Shown: positions 1-7,918, counted from the stretch's first letter. The stretch: DNA of 50,516 nucleotides from JAFGIG01 sp964397545 (GCA_964397545.1 CAYNIW010000017.1:1-50516), one strand, 5' to 3'. Program-made: numbers and translations. Notes: generated by a model from the sequence alone, not told the origin.

Positions 1-207
1 AATATCCATGTCTCCGAAATTCTCAATCTGTTCTTCGAGATCGGCTATTTTTTCCGTGAGTTTCGTGTTCTCTTTTGTCATTTCGTCAATCTTTTCTTGG
101 GCTGCTTTCATATCGTCCAACACTTTTTGGTTGTTGACCGCCATAGAACAGCCGGCGGCGATGACGAGGACTGAGCACACCGCTGACACTAATAGGATTC
201 TTTTCAT
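1..207 (-). CDS. Small coiled-coil lipoprotein (3' end outside window)
   Basis: The first 69 residues are visible and the gene runs off the left edge. The start is fixed by an AAAGGAGG-type ribosome site just upstream of ATG at 207. Residues 1-20 form a lipoprotein signal peptide (MKR, hydrophobic core LLVSAVCSVLVIAAG) with a lipobox ending at Cys20. From about residue 25 the chain is charged and heptad-like (KVLDDMKAAQEKIDEM, LTEKIADLEEQI), which reads as a coiled coil. This resembles Lpp- or OmpA-type lipoproteins with a coiled-coil spacer, but the C-terminal domain is unseen, so function is open. A strong promoter lies upstream at 232-260. Confidence 0.8.
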   Translation of the reverse strand, partial: MKRILLVSAVCSVLVIAAGCSMAVNNQKVLDDMKAAQEKIDEMTKENTKLTEKIADLEEQIENFGDMDI

Positions 208-231
208 ACTGCCTCCTTTAATTTAACCTTA

Positions 232-260
232 ATTCTATCAGATGGAGGGAAAAAGGTCAA
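232..260 (-). promoter_or_regulatory. Promoter of the coiled-coil lipoprotein
   Basis: On the minus strand TTGACC (260-255) and TAGAAT (237-232) are separated by exactly 17 bp. Transcription would begin near 225, giving a leader of about 18 nt that includes the ribosome site. The same TAGAAT with a 17-bp spacer recurs at 25735-25763 and 28651-28679. Confidence 0.65.
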
Positions 261-289
261 GAAACGGCTCAGAGCTTAAATAAAAATTC

Positions 290-318
290 TTGACCTAATC
301 TTTTTTCTGTTGTAAAAA
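290..318 (+). promoter_or_regulatory. Promoter of tRNA-Leu
   Basis: TTGACC (290-295), a 17-bp spacer and TAAAAA (313-318) preceded by TG. Transcription would begin about 40 nt before the tRNA. Confidence 0.5.
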
Positions 319-366
319 TGAACCCAAATTGGATTCTTTGTTCTTTGAATATCAAAATTTTTTTTT

Positions 367-450
367 GCCGGGGTGGCGGAATTGGCAGACGCACCAGCTT
401 GAGGGGCTGGCGGGAGCAATCCCGTCTGGGTTCAAGTCCCAGTCCCGGCA
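367..450 (+). tRNA. tRNA-Leu (anticodon GAG)
   Basis: A class II tRNA of 84 nt. The acceptor stem pairs GCCGGGG with TCCCGGC, followed by discriminator A450. The anticodon loop TTGAGGG sits between CCAGC and GCTGG and gives GAG at 401-403. The long variable arm and the GGTTCAAGTCC T-arm are present. The 3' CCA is not encoded. Confidence 0.97.
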
Positions 451-462
451 TTTTCTTTAGTG

Positions 463-490
463 TTGTTTTTTACCGTCTCTACTATATAAT
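463..490 (+). promoter_or_regulatory. Promoter of the metallophosphoesterase gene, apparently leaderless
   Basis: TTGTTT (463-468), a 16-bp spacer and a perfect TATAAT (485-490). Only six bases, TTCTCT, separate the -10 box from the ATG at 497, so transcription should begin at or next to the A of the start codon. There is no ribosome-binding site, which fits a leaderless mRNA. Confidence 0.6.
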
Positions 491-496
491 TTCTCT

Positions 497-1918
497 ATGA
501 AATTTATCTTTGTCCCGGCTTTAGCTATTTTTTTTAGCTCACAAGTCTGCGCAGTATCTTTTGTTCACGGACCGAGAATAGCTTCAGTCTTCAGAGACTC
601 CGTTTTCATTACAGTTGAAACAGACCAAAACTGCATGCTCGAAGTAGTTTTTGGGGAACAGGGCGGGGCTATGTCCGAGACAGCGTTCTGCGTTGATCCG
701 GACACTTTTCACACCGCAGTCTTGAGAAATTTCAGTTCAGCGAGAAACTGGAGATATTTTGTCAGGGCATATTCGGTTTCAGAGACAATTCAGACCCCGG
801 TCAGAACTTTCAGAATGCCGGCGGCGCCCGGAGAGGGTTTTTCTTTCGCCGTCCTCGGCGACGCGCACTGCAGGTCCGGATCATCGGGTATTTCCGCGCA
901 TTTCAGGTCTTTAATCGGACTTATATGCCAATATGACCCTGATTTCGTCCTCTTTCTCGGGGACGGGATTCACGGCTCGTATTACCAGAGCGAGATGAGA
1001 CAGCAGTGGGACAATTTCAAGACAGCGACAGATACAATAACCTTCAACAGGCCTGTTTTCATGGCTATAGGGAACCACGACGCGAACACATACTACCAGA
1101 ATTTCAACGGCGGCGATATTTTCGCAGACGAGTTTGAATTTCCGAGAAACGCCCCGGTTCCTCAGTTCTACGAAGAACTCGTCTATTTTTTCGAATGGGG
1201 AGACGTATGTTTTTACGTTCTCGACTCGGATTACTATCTGACGCCGGAGATTATTGACGTCTATCAGAGAACATGGCTGAACCAGAACCTTCAAAACTGC
1301 TCTGCGCGTTTTAAGATAACCGCTCACCATGAACACGCATGGTCATACGAAGGCGATCTATACGGATTTTTAGGAGAACACCCCGCGGAACGTGACGCCT
1401 ACTGGAAAGTTCTCAGGGATAACGGAGTCATCCTCGACATGGCGGGACACATACATCTTTACAACAGTGATTTTTTCGGAAGGACTCTTCCTGACACCGT
1501 GACTTGCGTCAGACAGCTTATTTCCGGAGGGGGGGGAGGCAGTATCGTCGGAGGGCACTTAGGCGATTTTTACCACTTCTGCCTCATAGAGATAAGCGGC
1601 AGCAATCTCTCTGTGACAGTCATTGACGAGACAGGAGCCGTCAAAGATGTATTTTCCCTCACCGCGGTCGAGGAAAAAAATGAGATAGTATTTGATTCAT
1701 CGTTCCCGGAAGTGACATATACAGCGGACGGGTTCGGCTTCAGAGACCAAAAGGAGGGAATACTTACGATAACGGATGTCTCCGGCAGAATCCTCTTTGA
1801 AAAAAGAATATATCCCGGAGTTTTTGAATTCTTTTCTCCCCAAGGCTCCGGAGTTTTCTTCGCGAGTTTCGATGACGGCTTATACGGTAATTGTATAAAA
1901 CTTACTTTTCTGAGGTAA
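497..1918 (+). CDS. Secreted calcineurin-like metallophosphoesterase with T9SS-like C-terminal domain
   Basis: A 473-residue secreted phosphoesterase. Residues 1-20 are a signal peptide. An Fn3-like N-terminal domain, as in purple acid phosphatases, covers roughly 25-110. The dinuclear-metal phosphoesterase motifs then follow in order: GDAHC, LGDGIHG, GNHDAN, HHEHAW and GHIHLY, so the metal and catalytic ligands are complete. The last 75 or so residues (LTITDVSGRILFEK, then a GVFFASF segment, ending KLTFLR) resemble the type A sorting domain of type IX secretion, which would place the enzyme at the cell surface. The substrate is unknown. It has no ribosome site and the promoter sits directly before the ATG. 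The MscS gene follows 3 bp after the stop. Confidence 0.88.
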   Translation: MKFIFVPALAIFFSSQVCAVSFVHGPRIASVFRDSVFITVETDQNCMLEVVFGEQGGAMSETAFCVDPDTFHTAVLRNFSSARNWRYFVRAYSVSETIQTPVRTFRMPAAPGEGFSFAVLGDAHCRSGSSGISAHFRSLIGLICQYDPDFVLFLGDGIHGSYYQSEMRQQWDNFKTATDTITFNRPVFMAIGNHDANTYYQNFNGGDIFADEFEFPRNAPVPQFYEELVYFFEWGDVCFYVLDSDYYLTPEIIDVYQRTWLNQNLQNCSARFKITAHHEHAWSYEGDLYGFLGEHPAERDAYWKVLRDNGVILDMAGHIHLYNSDFFGRTLPDTVTCVRQLISGGGGGSIVGGHLGDFYHFCLIEISGSNLSVTVIDETGAVKDVFSLTAVEEKNEIVFDSSFPEVTYTADGFGFRDQKEGILTITDVSGRILFEKRIYPGVFEFFSPQGSGVFFASFDDGLYGNCIKLTFLR

Positions 1919-1921
1919 AAA

Positions 1922-3442
1922 ATGCTTTTTTCATTTCTGACATTGAAAATTCTCGCGGTCGTCGCGGGATGGTTTATCCTCGAGCTTCTGATGGTGAAAA
2001 CCTTCAGATACAGATTTCTTGAAAAGAACAAATTCTTTTTTCACCTCGTAAATTCCCTTCTTTTTCTCTGGATTCTGTCGCTACTGCTTTACGGCACGCT
2101 GATACCGGAAAAGCTGGGTGTGACTCTCGGAAACATCCTCTCAGGCGCTGTCCTCGCTGTCGGGGCTTATCTTTTGGCGGATCTCGCTGATTTTTTACTT
2201 TCAGGTCAGGCGCGCTATAAGGGGCAGTCGGCGAGAATAATTCCCGGCGTCCTGAGAAACATAATCAAGTTCGCCCTGCTTGTAATATTCATTCTGCTGA
2301 TTTTGAGCCTGCACTTCAAAGTTGAGCTCAAGGGAATATCAATAACATCGGCTGTTCTCGCCGGCGTTCTCGGTTTCGCCCTGCAGGAGACTCTCGGAAA
2401 TCTTCTCTCGGGGATAGCGCTGAACATGGAATCTCCCTTCAGGCACGGAGACTGGATAAAAGTCGGTGAAGACGAAGGGTGGGTGGTGGATATAACTTGG
2501 AGATCCACGACTATACACACAAGACAGGACGACCTTATCACAATCCCCAATTCAAAGGTGAGCTCTGAGAAGATTATAAACTTTTCAAGACCTCAGAGAA
2601 ACAAAGCCGTCGAAATCAACGTAGGCGTGTCATACGAAAATTCACCTGAAAAAGTCAAAAACATAATTGTCCAGTGCGCGCTTGAATCAAAACTCGTCAA
2701 GAAAGAGCCCAAACCCATGTGCTGGCTCACACAATACGGCGATTCTTCAATAAATTACATACTGAAGTTCTGGATAAAGGATTACGCTGAAGTTCACAAC
2801 GCTCAGGACGAGGTGATGACAAAAATATGGTATTCTTTCAAACGAAATGCCATAGAGATTCCTTTCCCGATAAGACAGATAAAAAGATATGAATCGCACG
2901 CGTCATCCATAGAGACGAGGATTCAGGAGACGTTTGAAGCACTTGAAAAAATACCGATTTTCGAACCTCTCGAAAAAGAGGATTTGACTCTTCTCTCACA
3001 GAATTCGCCGAGAATTTCCTTCGGCAGAGGCGACGTTATGATCAAACAAGGAGATGACGGGGATTCAATGTTCGTCATCACAAAAGGAGAAGTTGTTGTC
3101 GAGAAGAAATCGGATGACGGAGTGAACAGGCTTGTCGCTAAACTCGGACCGTCGGATTTCGTCGGAGAGATGTCGCTTCTGACGGGAGAAAAAAGAAGCG
3201 CGACAGTCAGGGTGGTGACTGAAGCGGAGGTCATAATGATAAACAAAAACACTTTCAAGGGGATAATCGTAGCCAATCCGAGGATAGCGCTTTCCCTCAG
3301 CGAAAAACTTCTGGCGCGCAAAAAAGAGCTTGAAAGACTCGGCGATCCGAAGTATTCTCAAGCCGACGAATTTGGCGACGAAAAGGAAAAGTCTTCGATT
3401 CTCATGAAAATTCAGGGATTTTTCGGCATAACGAGGAAGTGA
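1922..3442 (+). CDS. MscS-family mechanosensitive channel with C-terminal cyclic-nucleotide-binding domain
   Basis: A 506-residue inner-membrane channel. About four hydrophobic helices lie in residues 1-150; the pore-lining region LAGVLGFALQETLGNLLSG is followed by the MscS beta domain (FRHGDWIKVGEDEGWV, ITIPNSKV). From about 341 to 460 there is a cyclic-nucleotide-binding fold with the phosphate cassette FVGEMSLLTGEKRSATV, keeping the conserved Glu and Arg. MscS channels relieve osmotic pressure; the added domain suggests gating or modulation by cAMP or cGMP, as in the bCNG group. Ligand binding is inferred. The ribosome site is GAGG before ATG 1922, and lepB follows after 4 bp. Confidence 0.92.
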   Translation: MLFSFLTLKILAVVAGWFILELLMVKTFRYRFLEKNKFFFHLVNSLLFLWILSLLLYGTLIPEKLGVTLGNILSGAVLAVGAYLLADLADFLLSGQARYKGQSARIIPGVLRNIIKFALLVIFILLILSLHFKVELKGISITSAVLAGVLGFALQETLGNLLSGIALNMESPFRHGDWIKVGEDEGWVVDITWRSTTIHTRQDDLITIPNSKVSSEKIINFSRPQRNKAVEINVGVSYENSPEKVKNIIVQCALESKLVKKEPKPMCWLTQYGDSSINYILKFWIKDYAEVHNAQDEVMTKIWYSFKRNAIEIPFPIRQIKRYESHASSIETRIQETFEALEKIPIFEPLEKEDLTLLSQNSPRISFGRGDVMIKQGDDGDSMFVITKGEVVVEKKSDDGVNRLVAKLGPSDFVGEMSLLTGEKRSATVRVVTEAEVIMINKNTFKGIIVANPRIALSLSEKLLARKKELERLGDPKYSQADEFGDEKEKSSILMKIQGFFGITRK

Positions 3443-3446
3443 GGCT

Positions 3447-4211
3447 ATGTTTTTCAGAAAAAACAAAAAATCAAAAGAAAATTTCAGCACTACGCGCGAA
3501 TGGATTGAATCCATAGCCGTCGCGGTCTATTTCGTTTTAATAGTAAGACTCGTCCTGATACAGTCTTTCAGAATTCCGACGCCGAGCATGGTCAACACCC
3601 TTCTCGTCGGAGATTTTCTCTTCGTCGAGAGAGTCTCTCTCGGTCCGAGAATAGCCTACCACAGGGGTTCTGAAGAGCTTTGGAACATGCATCTTTTCAG
3701 ATTCACAGAACCAAAAAGAGGGGACATAATAGCTTTCAGGTATCCGATAGACGGAAGGGATTTCGTCAAAAGATGCATAGGACTGCCCGGAGACACAGTG
3801 ACTATAGTGAACAAGAAAGTCTTCATCAACGGCAGAAAATTAGACGAAGACTACACTGTTTTTTCCGACGAAAGGGTTTTTCCGTCTCTTTTCCAAACAC
3901 AATACGGGGCTTCCATGACTCAGGAAGATTATCAAAAGCTCTGGGAGGAGAGGAAATTTCACGAAGGAACCGTTTTCCCTTTTGTAAGGGACAATTTCGG
4001 ACCTGTTGTAGTTCCCGACGGGAATTATCTCATGCTCGGAGACAACAGGGACAATTCAGACGATTCAAGAGCATGGGGACCGGTTCCTGCGGGAGAACTC
4101 AGAGGAAAGCCGCTCATTCTCTATTTTTCATTCAACATGAAGGAAAACGAAAGAATAATCCCGCCATGGAAGTGGGTGAGATGGACGAGGATAGGAAGGC
4201 TTTTAACCTGA
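3447..4211 (+). CDS. lepB: Signal peptidase I
   Basis: A 254-residue type I signal peptidase that removes Sec signal peptides on the outer face of the inner membrane. One N-terminal membrane helix (about 20-40) precedes the catalytic serine in PTPSMVNTL (Ser47). The general-base Lys lies in FVKRCIGLPGDTV, and box D/E is seen in GNYLMLGDNRDNSDDSRAWG. An insert of about 40 residues lies between the lysine box and box D, within the usual variation. It is the last gene of an apparent operon with the phosphoesterase and MscS genes. Its stop codon lies inside a 15-bp tandem repeat (4195-4240). Confidence 0.95.
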   Translation: MFFRKNKKSKENFSTTREWIESIAVAVYFVLIVRLVLIQSFRIPTPSMVNTLLVGDFLFVERVSLGPRIAYHRGSEELWNMHLFRFTEPKRGDIIAFRYPIDGRDFVKRCIGLPGDTVTIVNKKVFINGRKLDEDYTVFSDERVFPSLFQTQYGASMTQEDYQKLWEERKFHEGTVFPFVRDNFGPVVVPDGNYLMLGDNRDNSDDSRAWGPVPAGELRGKPLILYFSFNMKENERIIPPWKWVRWTRIGRLLT

Positions 4212-4240
4212 AGGCTTTTAACCCGAAGGTTTTTTTACCC
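4195..4240 (+). repeat. Three tandem 15-16-bp units across the lepB stop codon
   Basis: GAAGGCTTTTAACC(T/C) occurs at 4195-4209 and 4210-4224, with a diverged copy at 4225-4240. The unit equals five codons and the lepB TGA lies at the junction of the first two copies, so tandem duplication has occurred at the gene's very end. Confidence 0.8.
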
Positions 4241-4277
4241 TGAGGATTTTTGTGAGGCGAAAATTTTCTTTGGGAAT

Positions 4278-4304
4278 TGACAAATCAGGCTTAAAATTAT
4301 ATTC
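4278..4304 (+). promoter_or_regulatory. Promoter of tRNA-Gln
   Basis: A perfect TTGACA (4278-4283), then TATATT (4299-4304) after a 15-bp spacer. The start of transcription would be about 40 nt before the tRNA. Confidence 0.5.
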
Positions 4305-4305
4305 T

Positions 4306-4350
4306 TTTCAAAAGCTTCGCTTGAAAAAGCTACGCTTGAAAAAGCTACGC
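4306..4350 (+). repeat. 15-bp tandem repeat in the tRNA-Gln leader
   Basis: Two perfect copies of TTGAAAAAGCTACGC end directly at the first base of tRNA-Gln, with a third diverged copy before them (TTCAAAAGCTTCGC). The array would be transcribed as the 5' leader of the pre-tRNA. Confidence 0.75.
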
Positions 4351-4424
4351 TGGGGTGTCGTCCAATGGCAGGACTCGTGACTCTGGATCACGCTATTGGG
4401 GTTCAAATCCCTGCACCCCAGCCA
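4351..4424 (+). tRNA. tRNA-Gln (anticodon CTG)
   Basis: Acceptor TGGGGTG pairs with CACCCCA. The anticodon stem CGTGA/TCACG holds loop CTCTGGA, giving CTG at 4383-4385. The T-loop is TTCAAAT. Discriminator G4421 is followed by an encoded CCA (4422-4424). The next gene begins 12 nt later. Confidence 0.96.
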
Positions 4425-4435
4425 GATAAAACTCC

Positions 4436-5314
4436 ATGAATTTAGCAGAATTCAAACCGGAAGATTCTGCGGATCTGAAAAAATTTTTCTACGATTTTAC
4501 GGGAGCTTTCGCTGTAACTGAAAAAAGAATTCTCGACATCGCCGGAGCAGGCGATATAGTCGGAGAAATTTCAGAGAAAATGTCTCTGTCAGCGGAAGAA
4601 GAAGTCGAAGGTGTTTTTTCAGCGGAAAATTTTTCGTGGAGAAAGAAGATGGGAGGAGAAGCCGGTTACGTTGTTCTGGACAAGACCCAGGATGAAGGCG
4701 ATTATTTCATGACCGTGACTTTTCTATCTGAGCTGACCGACTCCCAGCCGGTTTCCAACTGTTCAAAAATAATAATCACAAAAAAAACCTCAGAACCTGA
4801 ACTGCAGGAAAAACCGTTTGAAGCTTTTATTCCTTTCGCGGAAATATTCGCCTGTTTTTTCAACACATGGAGCGCCGAAAAGATCAGCATTTTTCCTTAT
4901 ATTCCCCAAAAAGCCTTTTTCGACTACGATTTCGAGATGTTCGATTTCACTCTTGTCAAATTCGTCTCTCCAGTCAAGATATCCGAAATGCAGGAATTCT
5001 ATGCCTCCGATTATGTTCTTCTGTCGGGAGAATACACGGCAAAGAGCGCTGATCAGGAAAAACCGGAAGATTATTTGGACATCTCAAAATTGCTGAACGG
5101 AAGACATAAAGCGGAAATCCATTTGTCAGAGCTCTCTGAAAAGACTAAAAAAAAACCCGAAGAAATACTCAAAGACCTCGTATCGAACGCCGAAAGCTTC
5201 GTCAGGACGGGATTGGGGAGGAAGACCTATTGCGGCTCGCGGGTTGTTTTAGTAATTAAACCTGATTCCGTGACAGTGTATTCACCTGAATACTTTCTCG
5301 GAGAATCTCGCTGA
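4436..5314 (+). CDS. Hypothetical protein downstream of tRNA-Gln
   Basis: A 292-residue soluble, acidic protein with no signal peptide or membrane helix and no domain I recognise. The C-terminal third is lysine-rich (EKTKKKPEEILKDL) and then predicted beta-rich (CGSRVVLVIKPDSVTVYS). Codon use and composition match the neighbours and the frame is intact over 879 bp, so it is likely real. It begins 12 nt after the tRNA-Gln CCA with no ribosome site, so it is probably cotranscribed with the tRNA; 3' processing of the tRNA would leave an almost leaderless mRNA. Initiator tRNA with its own promoter follows. Confidence 0.7.
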   Translation: MNLAEFKPEDSADLKKFFYDFTGAFAVTEKRILDIAGAGDIVGEISEKMSLSAEEEVEGVFSAENFSWRKKMGGEAGYVVLDKTQDEGDYFMTVTFLSELTDSQPVSNCSKIIITKKTSEPELQEKPFEAFIPFAEIFACFFNTWSAEKISIFPYIPQKAFFDYDFEMFDFTLVKFVSPVKISEMQEFYASDYVLLSGEYTAKSADQEKPEDYLDISKLLNGRHKAEIHLSELSEKTKKKPEEILKDLVSNAESFVRTGLGRKTYCGSRVVLVIKPDSVTVYSPEYFLGESR

Positions 5315-5338
5315 AGATATAATATTTTTCGTTTTTTA

Positions 5339-5366
5339 TTGACAAGCCTTAAAAATCAAATATAAT
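5339..5366 (+). promoter_or_regulatory. Consensus sigma70 promoter of initiator tRNA
   Basis: A perfect TTGACA (5339-5344), a 16-bp spacer and a perfect TATAAT (5361-5366). It is the best consensus promoter in the window; the start is expected about 10 nt before the tRNA. Confidence 0.8.
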
Positions 5367-5383
5367 AATTCTAATTATTGCGT

Positions 5384-5458
5384 CGCGGGATGGAGCAGTG
5401 GTAGCTCGCTGGGCTCATAACCCAGAGGCCGAGGGTTCAAATCCCTCTCCCGCAACCA
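5384..5458 (+). tRNA. Initiator tRNA-fMet (anticodon CAT)
   Basis: Anticodon loop CTCATAA gives CAT. Two initiator hallmarks are visible: position 1 is C facing A72 (acceptor CGCGGGA against TCCCGCA), and the anticodon stem has three consecutive G-C pairs (CTGGG/CCCAG). A73 is followed by an encoded CCA (5456-5458). Confidence 0.96.
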
Positions 5459-5468
5459 AAAATTCCGA

Positions 5469-6059
5469 TTATTTCCCTTCTGAAACGCCCATGTGCAGAG
5501 CTTTCATATTTATGTCAAAAGCTTTTTCCGGAAGCCTGCTCTTGATGGCTTTTTCCCATGATTTCTGAGATATCTCCTTTATTTTCGAGGAAATGGCGCC
5601 TAAAAGAAAGACATTCATCGTCCTGATGTCGCCGAGGCCCTCGGCGGCTCGGACGCCGTTTACGAATACGGAGTTTTCATCTCCCGCAATGGATATGAGT
5701 TTTTCCTTTATATCAGCAGGATATTCAAATGTCCCAACCGCAACAGGAAGCGGGTCTATTTTCATGTCATTGACCGCGAGAAAACCGCCGTCTCTGAGGA
5801 AATGTATCTGACGAAGAGCTTCGAGGAGCTCGAAAGAGAGGAGAATGTCAGCCTGACCGGGAGTGATGACTGGCGAATAGACGTTTTTTCCGAATTTAAC
5901 AGAAGACGTGACACTGCCTCCCCTCTGGGACATGCCGTGAATTTCGCTTTTTTTCACGTCGAATCCGGAATCGAGAGCGGCGATAGCTATTATATCCGCA
6001 GCCACAAGAATTCCCTGTCCGCCGACTCCGGCAATCATTATATTTTTATTCTGGGGCAT
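5469..6059 (-). CDS. iorB: Indolepyruvate:ferredoxin oxidoreductase, beta subunit
   Basis: A 196-residue gamma-type subunit of the 2-oxoacid:ferredoxin oxidoreductase family. The N-terminus has the family's glycine-rich motif MIAGVGGQGILVAADII, and the HGMSQRGGSV motif lies near residue 42. With IorA it oxidises aryl pyruvates (from Trp, Phe, Tyr) to aryl-acetyl-CoA and CO2, reducing ferredoxin in the cytoplasm. It starts 1 bp after the iorA stop, so the pair is one transcription unit. Length is typical of stand-alone IorB. Substrate preference is taken from the family, not shown here. Confidence 0.93.
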   Translation of the reverse strand: MPQNKNIMIAGVGGQGILVAADIIAIAALDSGFDVKKSEIHGMSQRGGSVTSSVKFGKNVYSPVITPGQADILLSFELLEALRQIHFLRDGGFLAVNDMKIDPLPVAVGTFEYPADIKEKLISIAGDENSVFVNGVRAAEGLGDIRTMNVFLLGAISSKIKEISQKSWEKAIKSRLPEKAFDINMKALHMGVSEGK

Positions 6060-6060
6060 T

Positions 6061-7797
6061 TCAGTCTCCTTTGAACTTTATCGCTTTTTTCGGGCACACC
6101 GAAGCGCAGAGTCCGCATCCGGCGCAGAACATGGGGTTGATGTTCGATTTTTTGTCCCTGAAAGAAATAGCAGGACATCCCAGGCCGACGCACATCCTGC
6201 ATCCAATGCACTGTTCGTGATCGACATAATAGGATTTGCCGTAAGATCTTCCCGGGACGAGGAAAATGCATGGCCTTGTCGCTATGATGACCGACACGCC
6301 GTCGAAAGCGAGAGCTTTTTCAAAAGCGCTGAGAACCGATTTGATATCGTGAGGGTCAACGGAATGGATATCTTTGACACCGAGGCCTTCGACGGTTTTT
6401 TTTATGTCGATTTTTTCCTTGTCGCCGTAGTGCAGAGTTTTACCTGTTCCCGGATGTCCCTGATGCCCTGTCATAGCTGTTGTCGAATTGTCGAGTATGA
6501 CTACTATGCCGCGGCTGTTGTTGTATATCATATTAGCAAGACCCGTGAGACCGCTGTGGAAGAACGTGGAATCGCCAATGACGGCGACGACTTTTTTACT
6601 CAGTTCTCCGTTTCCGGATTTTTCCATGCCGTGAGCATTTGAAATGGATGCGCCCATGCAGACCGTTGTGTCGAGCGCGTTGAGAGGAGGGAACGCGCCG
6701 AGAGTGTAACAGCCTATATCGCCAGTCGCCGGAAGTTTGAGTTTTGAAATCGAATAAAATATTCCAGTGTGCGGACAGCCAGGGCATAGCGCCGGCGGCC
6801 GGGGAGGAAGGTCTTTGACGGGTATTTTAAGAGAAATATTTTTTTTCAGGGATTTTGCTATTTTTTCCTGATCGAGTTCGTCAACGCAGGGGAAGATATC
6901 TTTGCCGATTACGCTTATACCTGCGGATTTAAGTTCGTTTTCAATGAACGGATCGTTTTCCTCGACAACATAAACTTTTTTGTATAATCCCGTTATTTTT
7001 TCAAGTGATTCGAAGTTAAGGGGCCAACTCATTCCGATTTTAAGAAAATCCATTTCTGGCATGGCTTCTCTGGCATAGTAATACGAAATACCCGAAGCTA
7101 TAACGAGGTAATCCGATTTTTTACCTGAATGTTCGTTAAAAATACAGTTTTTTGCGAATTCCTGCAGTTTTTTAGTTCTCTCTTCTACGACAGCATGACG
7201 CACTCTCGCGTGAGCAGGAACTATAATTCTTTTTTTTATGTCCTTTATGTATTCTTTATTAGAGTGTAAGATTTTATTAGTTAGGATAACCGGCGTTTTA
7301 GAGTGACAAACGCGAGTTGTCATTCTCATCAAAACGGGAGTGTCGAATTTTTCAGACAAATCCAGTGCCGCGACGACGAAGTCTTTTGAGTCTTGGCTGT
7401 CGGAAGGTTCAAGGCATGGTATTTTGGATGCTCTGGCGTAGTGACGGTTGTCCTGTTCATTCTGTGACGAGTGCATGCCTGGGTCGTCCGCCGATATCAC
7501 GAGAAATCCTCCCGTGGCTCCTATGTAGCTCATGGAGAAAAGCGGGTCAGCGGCTACGTTTAAGCCCACGTGTTTCATCGCGCAAAGAGCTCTCGCGCCT
7601 GCCATGGACGCGCCGGCGGCGACTTCGAGGGCGACCTTTTCGTTTACCGACCACTCTTTGTAAATATCGCCGTATTGAGCGATATTTTCCAAAATTTCTG
7701 TTGAGGGAGTTCCGGGATAAGCCGCCGCAACTTTTACGTCGGCTTCGTGAGCTCCTCTGGCGACAGCTTCATTACCGGAGAGAAGAATTTTTTCCAT
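6061..7797 (-). CDS. iorA: Indolepyruvate:ferredoxin oxidoreductase, alpha subunit
   Basis: A 578-residue thiamine-pyrophosphate enzyme. The N-terminal pyrimidine-binding half carries AAYPGTPSTEI; the central TPP domain has CPGCPHTGIFY and GDSTFFHSG followed by the NNS metal-binding segment; the C-terminus has two [4Fe-4S] motifs, CIGCRMC with a later CP and CAGCGLCASVCP. Electrons pass from TPP to the clusters and then to ferredoxin. A GTG two codons upstream (7803) is in frame, but GAGG lies 5 nt before ATG 7797, so I prefer the ATG. It implies anaerobic amino-acid fermentation and is cotranscribed with iorB. Confidence 0.95.
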   Translation of the reverse strand: MEKILLSGNEAVARGAHEADVKVAAAYPGTPSTEILENIAQYGDIYKEWSVNEKVALEVAAGASMAGARALCAMKHVGLNVAADPLFSMSYIGATGGFLVISADDPGMHSSQNEQDNRHYARASKIPCLEPSDSQDSKDFVVAALDLSEKFDTPVLMRMTTRVCHSKTPVILTNKILHSNKEYIKDIKKRIIVPAHARVRHAVVEERTKKLQEFAKNCIFNEHSGKKSDYLVIASGISYYYAREAMPEMDFLKIGMSWPLNFESLEKITGLYKKVYVVEENDPFIENELKSAGISVIGKDIFPCVDELDQEKIAKSLKKNISLKIPVKDLPPRPPALCPGCPHTGIFYSISKLKLPATGDIGCYTLGAFPPLNALDTTVCMGASISNAHGMEKSGNGELSKKVVAVIGDSTFFHSGLTGLANMIYNNSRGIVVILDNSTTAMTGHQGHPGTGKTLHYGDKEKIDIKKTVEGLGVKDIHSVDPHDIKSVLSAFEKALAFDGVSVIIATRPCIFLVPGRSYGKSYYVDHEQCIGCRMCVGLGCPAISFRDKKSNINPMFCAGCGLCASVCPKKAIKFKGD

Positions 7798-7912
7798 TTT
7801 CACCTCTTGGCTTGATTTTTAAGATAAAAATACCATGCCGGAGACTTCTCCGTCGAGAATTTTTTAGGTTTTAAAGTATGGTTTAATAAAAAAAAGTTGA
7901 TTTTTTCTCGGA

Positions 7913-7918
7913 TATAAT
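7913..7918 (+). promoter_or_regulatory. Possible -10 box for the PorV-like/ppdK pair
   Basis: GATATAATG contains a perfect TATAAT about 40 nt before the start at 7959. I cannot find a convincing -35 box at the usual spacing (that region is A-rich). Confidence 0.4.

Noticed and set aside
269..500. Short open frames across tRNA-Leu
   Set aside because: They run through a fully formed tRNA and lack coding signals.
3680..4243. 187-residue plus-strand frame inside lepB
   Set aside because: It is out of frame with signal peptidase motifs and low in recognisable structure.
4195..4350. Possible CRISPR-like array
   Set aside because: Units are 15 bp and directly adjacent with no spacers, and no cas gene is present; these are simple tandem repeats.
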